DNA from: Geodermatophilaceae bacterium
GTDB taxonomy: Bacteria > Actinomycetota > Actinomycetes > Mycobacteriales > Geodermatophilaceae
Length of the DNA stretch: 11,948 nt
Direction: 5' to 3'
NCBI GenBank assembly: GCA_013812385.1
Contig: JACCTM010000494.1
Span: 1-11,948 of the forward strand
Position 1 is the stretch's first letter. The number at the start of each line of letters is the position of its first letter. The notes under the pieces were generated by a model, which saw nothing but the letters and a program-made list of their open reading frames with translations, did not search any database and was not told where the DNA came from. Shown here one piece after another: positions 6,331-11,948 of the stretch. A program made the position numbers and the translations under genes.

Positions 6331-7053
6331 TCACGCCGGATGTCCCTCGCAGCGCTCACCGCGAAAGCCCAGGACTCGTACCACCCGGGTCAGGCAAGCC
6401 GACTTCACGGCGAGAAGGACGAGGGCCACGCCGAGCGCGATGACCGGCGACCCGAGCCAGACGCACAGCAGGGCCGGTACGGCGGAATTGACCAGCTTGG
6501 CCGGCGGCCACCAGTTGAGCAGCCACACGACCCGGTCCACCCGGCCGAAATAGTTCGGCCCGGCAACCGGCCAGCGGAGGAAGGCCAGTGAGAGCACCGT
6601 GTCCACGAGCATGAACTCGACGAGGTACACAGCGAGGGCGACGGCGAACTCGCTGTGGTCGGCCACGAAGCCGAGATACACGACGGCCACGCAGAGCCGG
6701 TCGGCGCAGATGTCCGCGACCGCGCCGGTCAGTGTCTCCTCGTCCCGCCGTCGGGCGATCCATCCGTCGGCGACGTCGCCGATCCAGTACGCCGCCAACG
6801 CGCACCCGAGCAGCCAGCCGCTGGAGCCGGCAATAGCTGCCATCCCCACACCAACACAGAGCAGGGTCCTGATCAGCGTGACGACAGTGGCCAGGGTCAG
6901 CAGTCGGTCGATCCCGTGGTTGGCGCACCCCGCCGGGCACTGCTCAGAACTCGGCCGACCCATCGCGTGCGCAACGATGATCTCCGCAGTCCCATCGGCA
7001 CTCGTCGCCAGCACGTCGTGGAGGGTCTGACGGCGAGACATAAGGTGCGACAT
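6331..7053 (-). CDS. CDP-alcohol phosphatidyltransferase family membrane enzyme
   Basis: The 240-residue protein carries the complete family signature at residues 93-118: Asp93 and Asp96-Gly97, Ala100-Arg101, Gly110, Asp114, Asp118, with exact canonical spacing. These residues bind two metal ions and the CDP moiety, and transfer a phosphatidyl or phospho-alcohol group onto an acceptor alcohol in the membrane. About six TM helices follow the usual fold. A cytoplasmic N-tail of about 50 residues, unusual in the family as I know it, contains CPAGCANH (39-46), possibly a metal or redox site. The acceptor (glycerol-P, inositol-P or other) cannot be read from sequence. The ATG shares its A with the permease stop (TGATG), so it is translationally coupled to the ABC transporter. 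A second in-frame ATG at 7041 is possible. Confidence 0.88.
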   Translation of the reverse strand: MSHLMSRRQTLHDVLATSADGTAEIIVAHAMGRPSSEQCPAGCANHGIDRLLTLATVVTLIRTLLCVGVGMAAIAGSSGWLLGCALAAYWIGDVADGWIARRRDEETLTGAVADICADRLCVAVVYLGFVADHSEFAVALAVYLVEFMLVDTVLSLAFLRWPVAGPNYFGRVDRVVWLLNWWPPAKLVNSAVPALLCVWLGSPVIALGVALVLLAVKSACLTRVVRVLGFRGERCEGHPA

Positions 7054-8549
7054 CAAGCGGCTGCGCGCAGTTCTGCTGGGTCGATGCTGGGCCGCAGCCA
7101 CAGCAGGGACACCGCGGTGACCAGGAGCGTCACAGCTACCGTGCCGCCCACAAGCACGCCCAGCCGGGCCCAAGGCACCGGAATGGCCGTAACTTGTTCG
7201 CTGAGTAGCTGCCCGGTCCGGCTGTACTCGTAGTCGACGAACGTCGTACCGAACAAGCCTCGGGCCGCGAACAGGCCAGCGGCGGCGGCCAACAACGCGC
7301 TGGGCAGAAGCGGGAGCAGCACCTCTGCGAGCACTGCCCGGCGCAGAACGCCGACCGGCGTACCCGCCGCGAACAATGCGGCCAGCGCCCGGCGACGGGC
7401 GACGATTCCTTCGGCAGCGACGACCAGCAGACCCAGCGAGGCCACCACCACAGCCACGACGATCACCAGGTCGACGAGATCGAGGGTGTCGGCGTAGAAG
7501 GGATCGCTTGGCTCGGTGCTGGCCAGGGTGAACGCACGTACGCCCTGCGCACCGGCGCCGACCAGCACAGTCAGCAGCAAGGCGGCGAAGGCCCGGCTGG
7601 CCGCGTACGGATCGGCCGCCAGTCGTCTGGCTGCGATCAGCACAGCGGGGCGGCGGGCACGTGGGGCGACGAAGCTGCCGATTCCCGCTGCCAGTGCAGC
7701 GTTGCCGAGGACGAGCCCGGCGGAGGTGATCAATAACAGAGCCAATGCGGCGAATGCTGGTATGGCAGAGGTGCCCAGATCCAGATTGAGAGTCCGTACG
7801 ACCGTGGTCATCAGGGCAAGGGCGAGGACCCCGGCCCCGAACAGAATCGCCGGCAGCAACCGTGGTGGCCGCGAGCTCTGGTGCCGGGTCACCCCGAACG
7901 GGCTGATCGCGACCCGCCGCAACGCCAACCGGGTGAAGGCAGCAGCCGCGAGCGGGATCACGAAGATGAGCGCCGCGATCGTCCACAGTGGAGGAAGAAC
8001 GTCGGTAGGGAGTGCGAGCACTGGGCCGGTGACTGGTTGATAACCGATGCCGGCAAAGGCTCCAGGTGCGCTCGATGGGACTTCGGTGAATACCGCATAG
8101 GTTTCGACGGACGTCCATCCGAGCAGGACTCGCCCGAGAAGATAGAGCCCCAGCCCAGTGACCGCGCCGATTCCAGCGGCGATTCCGGTCTCACCGCAGG
8201 CCACCCGGATGACGTCTCGGGGCGTACCCCCGGCGAGCCTGATGGCGGCAAGCCGTCGGTCGCGCGCGGGCGCGCCGATCCGAGCGCACTGCCCGACGAA
8301 GGCGAGGATCGGGATGCACAGCAGGACCAGCGCAGTAACCACGCCTTGGTGCAGCCCCGGTTCCTCCAGGACGCGAGTGCTGTACGGGCCGTCCTCCGGA
8401 CCGATGCTGATCACCGTGGCCGCGCTGAGCAACGCCAGCGTTCCCACTGCCGACCCGACTGCGGTGAGGACGATGCGTACGACATCGGACCGGCCACCCT
8501 TGACTGCCAGCCACGACGCGGCCGGCCAGGACAACCTGCCGCCGCTCAT
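7053..8549 (-). CDS. FtsX-like ABC transporter permease
   Basis: This 498-residue permease has about ten hydrophobic segments (near 23-48, 70-90, 118-145, 186-209, 229-252, 262-295, 319-339, 358-385, 405-430 and 462-485). Two FtsX-type cores are visible. Each starts with an Arg-rich cytoplasmic coupling stretch and a G(G/T)P turn: RDRRLAAIRLAGGTPRDVIR (97-116) and RRRALAALFAAGTPVGVLRR (385-404). The external loop after TM3 is only about 40 residues, so it lacks the large extracellular domain of MacB or BceB. Such permeases extrude peptides or lipids or act mechanically. ATG 8549 overlaps the ATPase stop as ATGA. With the adjacent ATPase it should form a full transporter; the substrate is unknown. 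The lipid enzyme downstream hints at an envelope role. Confidence 0.9.
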   Translation of the reverse strand: MSGGRLSWPAASWLAVKGGRSDVVRIVLTAVGSAVGTLALLSAATVISIGPEDGPYSTRVLEEPGLHQGVVTALVLLCIPILAFVGQCARIGAPARDRRLAAIRLAGGTPRDVIRVACGETGIAAGIGAVTGLGLYLLGRVLLGWTSVETYAVFTEVPSSAPGAFAGIGYQPVTGPVLALPTDVLPPLWTIAALIFVIPLAAAAFTRLALRRVAISPFGVTRHQSSRPPRLLPAILFGAGVLALALMTTVVRTLNLDLGTSAIPAFAALALLLITSAGLVLGNAALAAGIGSFVAPRARRPAVLIAARRLAADPYAASRAFAALLLTVLVGAGAQGVRAFTLASTEPSDPFYADTLDLVDLVIVVAVVVASLGLLVVAAEGIVARRRALAALFAAGTPVGVLRRAVLAEVLLPLLPSALLAAAAGLFAARGLFGTTFVDYEYSRTGQLLSEQVTAIPVPWARLGVLVGGTVAVTLLVTAVSLLWLRPSIDPAELRAAA

Positions 8550-9304
8550 CTGTGGATCCGATGCTGACCCACCGACGTGGTCGGGCGGCCCGCATCCTCA
8601 GCATCGCCGTCGACCATCCCGTCGCGAATCACGATCTCTCGATCCGCGTAGGCCGCGACCTTGGCGTCATGGGTCACCAGCAGGACTGTCGTACCGCCGT
8701 CCCGGGCTACCCGCATGAGCTGGCCGAGGACCTGTTCACCCGCCAGGCTGTCCAGCGCGCCGGTGGGCTCGTCGGCGAAGAGCACCTCGGGCTCGGTGAC
8801 CATGGCCCGGGCGACGGCCACCCGCTGCGCCTGACCGCCCGACATCTGCGGCGGACGCTGCTTGGCCAGATCCGCGACGCCGAATCGGTCCAGCCACGAG
8901 CGGGCTGCGGTCATCGCCTCGCGGCGCCGTACGCCGGACAAGAGCAACGGCAGCGCGACGTTCTCCTGCGCGGTCAATTCCGGTACGACCTGGCCGAACT
9001 GGAACAACACTCCGAACTCCCGGCGGCGAAGTGCCGAGCGTCTCGCCTCGCTCTCGGTGTCGATCCTTGCACCGCCGAAGCGGACCTCACCCGCATCCGG
9101 ACTGAGGATGCCGGCCAGGCACAGCAACAGCGTCGACTTCCCCGAGCCGGAGGGACCGGTGATCGCCAGGACATCACCACGGGCCGCGCTCAGCGACACC
9201 CCGCGCAGGGCCGGCGAGTTGCCGTACGACTTGACGAGTGACCGCGCCGCGAGCACCGCACCCGTCGTCGAATCGGAGGGGGACTGGGATGTCGTGGTCG
9301 TCAT
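8546..9304 (-). CDS. ABC transporter ATP-binding protein (MacB/LolD-type)
   Basis: The 252-residue ATPase has every catalytic motif: Walker A GPSGSGKST (50-58), Q-loop Gln102, signature MSGGQ (154-158), Walker B VLFADEPTGALD (174-185, with Glu179 as catalytic base) and the H-loop His212. The LADEPTGALD-type sequence after Walker B is typical of the MacB/LolD/FtsE group that partners FtsX-like permeases. ATG 9304 is well supported: AAGGAG lies 8 nt upstream inside the padR coding region, and the start overlaps the padR stop as ATGA. A tail of about 25 residues after the H-loop strand is poorly conserved. It is the motor of the adjacent permease, under apparent PadR control. Confidence 0.95.
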   Translation of the reverse strand: MTTTTSQSPSDSTTGAVLAARSLVKSYGNSPALRGVSLSAARGDVLAITGPSGSGKSTLLLCLAGILSPDAGEVRFGGARIDTESEARRSALRRREFGVLFQFGQVVPELTAQENVALPLLLSGVRRREAMTAARSWLDRFGVADLAKQRPPQMSGGQAQRVAVARAMVTEPEVLFADEPTGALDSLAGEQVLGQLMRVARDGGTTVLLVTHDAKVAAYADREIVIRDGMVDGDAEDAGRPTTSVGQHRIHR

Positions 9305-9837
9305 GGACGAATCTCCTTGGCCAGCTGGGTGACGCGCTGCAGGGTGGCGTCGATCCAGCGCAGGTCGGCGTCGAGATGGTTGAGCGCGTAGTCGGCAGCG
9401 ACGACCCGCAACAGGTCGGCGCCCGGATCGGACTTGACTCTGGTGTGCTCGCGCATCCGGGCCAGGTGTGCTTCGCGTTGGCGGCGCAGGAAGTCCGCGG
9501 CCGCCCCGTCGTCGGCGACCAGAAGGGCCAGGATCACCTTCATCGAGAGCAGGTTCGCGACGTACTCGGAGGGCACTTCGACCTGGGACAACCACCGCTG
9601 GAGTTCCGCGCGGCCCTGGGCCGTGACCGTGAAGATGGTGCGGTCGGGACCACCTACTCGCTCGGTCGCCCCGGCGACAACGAGTCCGTCCCGGAGCAGC
9701 CGATCCAGCGTCGCGTAGATCTGCGCAGCGGCGAGGGGTTTCGCGGCCGGGAAGCGCCGCTGATACTGCCGTCGCAAGTCATAGCCGTGCCGCTCACCCT
9801 CCGCGAGCAACCCCAGCAACGCATGACCGGCGGACAT
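9301..9837 (-). CDS. PadR-family transcriptional regulator
   Basis: The 178-residue protein is a PadR winged-helix regulator. The N-terminal domain shows HALLGLLAEGERHGYDLRRQ (residues 5-24), the recognition region IYATLDRLLRDGLV (40-53) and the wing GPDRTIFTVTAQGRAEL (63-79). The C-terminal half (about 85-178) is helical, as in the PadR C-terminal dimerisation domain (Vir-like subgroup). PadR proteins usually repress a neighbouring transporter and their own gene until a ligand, often a toxic compound, binds. A longer in-frame start at 9897 would cross the operator-like palindrome. ATG 9837 fits the family N-terminus and has a -10-like box ending 6 nt upstream, so a leaderless transcript is likely. 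First gene of the five-gene unit. Confidence 0.92.
   Translation of the reverse strand: MSAGHALLGLLAEGERHGYDLRRQYQRRFPAAKPLAAAQIYATLDRLLRDGLVVAGATERVGGPDRTIFTVTAQGRAELQRWLSQVEVPSEYVANLLSMKVILALLVADDGAAADFLRRQREAHLARMREHTRVKSDPGADLLRVVAADYALNHLDADLRWIDATLQRVTQLAKEIRP
9312..9318 (-). promoter_or_regulatory. Strong Shine-Dalgarno for the ABC ATPase, inside padR
   Basis: On the minus strand AAGGAGA lies 8 nt before ATG 9304. It is the strongest ribosome site noticed in the window and fixes this start. It suggests the transporter is made at a higher level than its regulator. Confidence 0.8.
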
Positions 9838-9843
9838 GGGCCC

Positions 9844-9864
9844 ACTATGCACTGAGTTACTAGT
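9844..9864. promoter_or_regulatory. Probable PadR operator overlapping the padR -10 box
   Basis: A 21-bp odd-centred palindrome, ACTA-N3-ACTGAGT-N3-TAGT, has 7 of 10 pairs matching. On the minus strand its downstream end (CATAGT, + positions 9844-9849) is a fair -10 hexamer (4 of 6 to TATAAT) placed exactly 6 nt before the padR ATG. A bound repressor would cover the promoter. That PadR itself binds here is inferred from position. Confidence 0.5.
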
Positions 9865-9980
9865 TTCGGCTAGACGGCTCGCTGAATTTCCCTGCACTGA
9901 TGGGGTTCGTAGCTTCGATCAAGGCTTCGAACTCGGCAAGGCGCTGCTCGAGCGGCCGATCGGTGCGGTTCGCCCGGGCT

Positions 9981-10000
9981 GCGGTAGGCGGCACCCTGCC
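9981..10000. repeat. 20-bp direct repeat, copy 1
   Basis: GCGGTAGGCGGCACCCTGCC, identical to the copy at 10023. It contains a small hairpin (CGGCA-CCC-TGCCG with the next base). It lies between the 3' ends of the GlmL-like gene transcript and the padR promoter. Confidence 0.85.
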
Positions 10001-10022
10001 GTGCGGTGGACCGGTCTGAAGC

Positions 10023-10042
10023 GCGGTAGGCGGCACCCTGCC
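10023..10042. repeat. 20-bp direct repeat, copy 2
   Basis: An exact second copy of the 20-mer at 9981, offset by 42 bp. Flanks differ, so the unit boundary is sharp on both sides. The 236-bp intergenic region around it (9838-10073) holds no gene I can support. A minus-strand reading ending near 9860 shows a helix-like EQRLAEFEALIEATNPI segment that I do not recognise. Confidence 0.85.
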
Positions 10043-10073
10043 TGACCCGCTCGGGCATCGTTTGCGCCGTCGG

Positions 10074-11456
10074 TCAGCCGAGCAGGCCGCCGGCACGAAC
10101 CAGCCCTCCCGCGGCCGCCGGGAAATCCTTGGCGAGCAGGCCGGCGGCGGCGAGGACGTAGCGAGAGTCGCGCCGGACCTCGGCATCGAGCAGGACGCTA
10201 CGGGCTCCGCCACGGTCGCCCAGGACGATCGCGATCAGGGCGTCCCGCTCGGCCGGACTGGCATGCCGGATCGCTCCACCGGACAGGACCACGGTGCTCG
10301 CCGAACGGGCCGAGGCACCAGTTGTGCCGGTGACTCCGTACGCCGTTTCGGCCCGTACGTGCCGGCGCAGGGCGATCATGACCGCGAGGCCGGCCATCCG
10401 GAGTTCGTTCGCCCGGTCCGCTTCGGAGGCCGGCGGCCCGGAGACCTCCCGCCGCGCCGCCACCCAGCCGGCCAGGGAAGCGCGCTCGGATTGGGTCAGC
10501 AGGCGCTCGTCGACGGCGGCGGCAAGCAATGCCTCAGCGCTCCAGCGCAGGCCGAGGTCGCCCTCGACGGTACGGCGATGACTCGGTACGCCGACCGCCT
10601 CCCTGCCCAACATGGCCTGCTCGGCATCCGGCGAGAGCACGCAGTAGACATCGGTAGTGGCGCCGCCGACGTCGATGACCACCACGCTGCCCGCGCTCTG
10701 GCCATGCGAGGCCGCCGCGTCGGTAGGCGTGCGCAGCCCTTCGGCGAGCACGGCCACGCCATCGAGCACCGCGTCCGGTGTCACCGCCCGCACCAGCCCG
10801 GCGAAGCCAGGGTCAGCGGACAGGCCCTTGCCGCCGATGACATGGTCGAGAAACACTCCCCGGATCGCGGCCCTCGCCGGTTCGGGATCGAGCTCACCGA
10901 TGTCGGGCAGGACATTGGCGGTGGCCACCACGGTGACCCCGCAACGCTCGAGCTGAGCGCAGACTTCTCGGCGCACATGCGCATTGCCGGCGACAACCAC
11001 CGGCACCGCCATCCCGGCCGAAGCCAGCGCGGCAGAGTTGTGCAGCAGCACACTTGACTCCCCGCCGTCGGTCCCACCCACCAGCAACACCACGTCTGGC
11101 GCCGCCTCGAGGAGCGCGGCCAGTCCAGCGGCGTCGAGTCGACCGGCCGAGACGTGCACGACCCGGGCACCTGCCGACAGGGCCGCCCGATGCCCGGCCT
11201 CCGAGCTGATCTCGCGCTCGTAGCCGACGACGGCCAGCCGCAGGCCGCCACCGGCGCTGGAACAGATCAACAGCAGCGGGTCGCGCGCGACACCGGCCAG
11301 TTCCCGGCGTACCGCAGCGAGGCCGACCATCACGTCGGACTCGATCGTGGTCCGGTGATCTGCGGTGCCCAAAATCGCCCCCGTGTCCAGGTCGACGGCC
11401 ACGCCTTTGGTGTACGTCGAGCCGATGTCCACGCACAGCGCGACCGGCCCAGACAC
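10074..11456 (-). CDS. GlmL/MutL-family ASKHA protein (B12-dependent mutase accessory factor)
   Basis: From the GTG at 11456 the product has 460 residues, the usual family size. Phosphate-1 motif DIGSTYTK (10-17), CSSAGGGLRL (65-74), LVGGTDGG (125-132), phosphate-2 motif DVGGATTDVY (262-271) and LSGGA (391-395) define the actin/Hsp70-like GlmL/MutL family. Relatives are encoded beside adenosylcobalamin-dependent glutamate mutase and ornithine aminomutase, and are thought to aid or reactivate them. No mutase gene is seen here. A longer start at ATG 11534 would add 26 unrelated residues and run through an inverted repeat. GTG 11456 lacks a ribosome site, but a TACGTT box ends 7 nt upstream, fitting a leaderless mRNA. 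It is divergent from a molybdenum-hydroxylase gene. Confidence 0.85.
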   Translation of the reverse strand: MSGPVALCVDIGSTYTKGVAVDLDTGAILGTADHRTTIESDVMVGLAAVRRELAGVARDPLLLICSSAGGGLRLAVVGYEREISSEAGHRAALSAGARVVHVSAGRLDAAGLAALLEAAPDVVLLVGGTDGGESSVLLHNSAALASAGMAVPVVVAGNAHVRREVCAQLERCGVTVVATANVLPDIGELDPEPARAAIRGVFLDHVIGGKGLSADPGFAGLVRAVTPDAVLDGVAVLAEGLRTPTDAAASHGQSAGSVVVIDVGGATTDVYCVLSPDAEQAMLGREAVGVPSHRRTVEGDLGLRWSAEALLAAAVDERLLTQSERASLAGWVAARREVSGPPASEADRANELRMAGLAVMIALRRHVRAETAYGVTGTTGASARSASTVVLSGGAIRHASPAERDALIAIVLGDRGGARSVLLDAEVRRDSRYVLAAAGLLAKDFPAAAGGLVRAGGLLG

Positions 11457-11463
11457 GAGCCAG

Positions 11464-11469
11464 AACGTA
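11464..11469 (-). promoter_or_regulatory. Candidate -10 box for a leaderless GlmL-like transcript
   Basis: TACGTT on the minus strand fits the actinobacterial TANNNT pattern. Its spacing places the transcription start at or next to GTG 11456. No clear -35 is seen 17 nt further upstream. Inferred from spacing only. Confidence 0.3.
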
Positions 11470-11491
11470 CGCCGTGCTCCGCAGGCCCGCG

Positions 11492-11521
11492 GGCATGTCA
11501 GGGTGCCAGCACGGACATGCC
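11492..11521. promoter_or_regulatory. Perfect 8-bp inverted repeat in the divergent promoter region
   Basis: GGCATGTC at 11492-11499 is mirrored exactly by GACATGCC at 11514-11521 across 14 bp; the spacer itself holds GTGC-TG-GCAC on the minus strand. It sits 35 bp before the GlmL-like start and 39 bp before the hydroxylase start, a fitting place for one regulator to control both genes. Confidence 0.5.
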
Positions 11522-11560
11522 AGAGTGTCGGCATTCCACGACTCGACTGTGAGCTGATGC

Positions 11561-11948
11561 ATGAGCATTCTCGGAACCCGTGTGGTCCGTACCGAGGACC
11601 CGCTGTTCCTCACCAAGGGGGCGACCTACACCGACGACCTCGTCGACGAGCGGCTGAGCGGGGCACTGCACGCCACCTTCGTCCGGTCCCAGGTGGCGCA
11701 CGGCCGGGTGCTGGCGGTCGACACCGCGGAGGCGGCGCGGGCACCCGGTGTCGTTGCCGTGATCACCGCGGCTGATCTGGTCGACCTCGAACCGCTGCGG
11801 GGTTACTCCTTCGTACCCAAAACGATGGTGCGGCCATGGCTGGCCGGGGAGACGGTGCGGTTCGTCGGCGACCCGGTCGCCGTCGTGCTGACCGAGCAGC
11901 GCTACCAGGGCGAGGACGCCGCCGAACTGGTCGCCGTGGACATCGAGC
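11561..11948 (+). CDS. Molybdenum hydroxylase large subunit (CoxL/xanthine dehydrogenase family), N-terminal part
   Basis: The first 129 residues are present; the rest lies beyond the right edge. The start GTRVVRTEDPLFLTKGATYTDDL (residues 5-27) and the later LSGALHATFVRSQVAHGRVLAVD (32-54) and VRFVGDPVAVVLTEQRYQGEDAAELV (99-124) are the typical N-terminal aldehyde oxidase/xanthine dehydrogenase 'hammerhead' domain of molybdopterin-binding subunits. Active-site residues that would separate true CO dehydrogenase (the Cys of the active-site loop) from other hydroxylases are in the missing part, so the substrate is open. ATG 11561 fits the family N-terminus, with only a weak purine-rich stretch upstream. 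Medium and small (FAD and 2Fe-2S) subunit genes would be expected downstream. Confidence 0.9.
   Translation, partial: MSILGTRVVRTEDPLFLTKGATYTDDLVDERLSGALHATFVRSQVAHGRVLAVDTAEAARAPGVVAVITAADLVDLEPLRGYSFVPKTMVRPWLAGETVRFVGDPVAVVLTEQRYQGEDAAELVAVDIE

Noticed and set aside
7054..8118. A long N-terminal extension of the CDP-alcohol phosphatidyltransferase frame (to 595 residues)
   Set aside because: It reads Arg-rich, low-complexity sequence in a shifted frame of the permease gene; the TGATG junction gives the natural start.
9860..10213. Minus-strand 117-residue frame spanning the 20-bp repeats
   Set aside because: Its start lies inside the GlmL-like gene, its composition is repeat-driven, and only a short helix-like end looks protein-like; no support for a gene.
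11561..11948. True aerobic CO dehydrogenase (coxL)
   Set aside because: Only the N-terminal domain is visible; the Cys-containing active-site loop that identifies CO dehydrogenase is outside the window.

Overview
The window is about two-thirds G+C. It has dense, overlapping genes, GTG starts, few strong Shine-Dalgarno sites and family signatures (P450, F420/FAD-era redox enzymes, PadR, bacterial PH-domain proteins) typical of a high-GC actinobacterium. Propionibacteriales-like is a guess I cannot verify. No rRNA, tRNA, CRISPR array or intact mobile element was seen, and no gene-free stretch exceeds 300 bp.

Layout, left to right. (1) 1-219: the C-terminal end of a cytochrome P450 (+), closed by a long hairpin. 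(2) 283-1266: a proline iminopeptidase (+), which converges on a small rhodanese (-, 1380-1712); a long two-storey hairpin lies between them. (3) Divergent from the rhodanese, a three-gene (+) operon with overlapping ends: a flavoprotein disulfide-reductase homologue with an altered C-terminal active site (1786-3228), a short two-TM PH-domain protein (3221-3901) and a long PH-domain protein with three PH-like segments (3891-5603). The PH pair resembles Bacillus YdbS/YdbT.

(4) 5604-5786: a convergent spacer holding two matching 18-bp palindromes exactly 42 bp apart and what looks like the C-terminal remnant of a TetR regulator. (5) 5787-9837 (-): five genes, read from right to left: PadR regulator, ABC ATPase, FtsX-like permease, CDP-alcohol phosphatidyltransferase, and a small VTT/YqaA-like membrane protein. 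The first three junctions are ATGA, ATGA and TGATG, so the first four genes are almost certainly one translationally coupled transcript; the fifth follows within 22 bp. A palindrome over the probable -10 box just upstream of padR is the likely autoregulatory operator. (6) 9838-10073: an intergenic region with two exact copies of a 20-bp repeat. (7) 10074-11456 (-): a GlmL/MutL-type ASKHA protein, the accessory factor of B12-dependent carbon-skeleton mutases, though no mutase is visible. It is divergent from (8) the N-terminus of a molybdenum-hydroxylase (CoxL/xanthine dehydrogenase) large subunit, cut by the window end. A perfect 8-bp inverted repeat sits between them.

The most interesting unit is the pair of converging membrane operons, 3221-5603 and 5787-9837. 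One is related to proteins known to protect Bacillus against membrane-active bacteriocins. The other joins a PadR-controlled ABC exporter to a phospholipid head-group transferase and a possible lipid-flipping VTT protein. I infer a lipid-remodelling or cell-envelope defence function; this is not proven from sequence.
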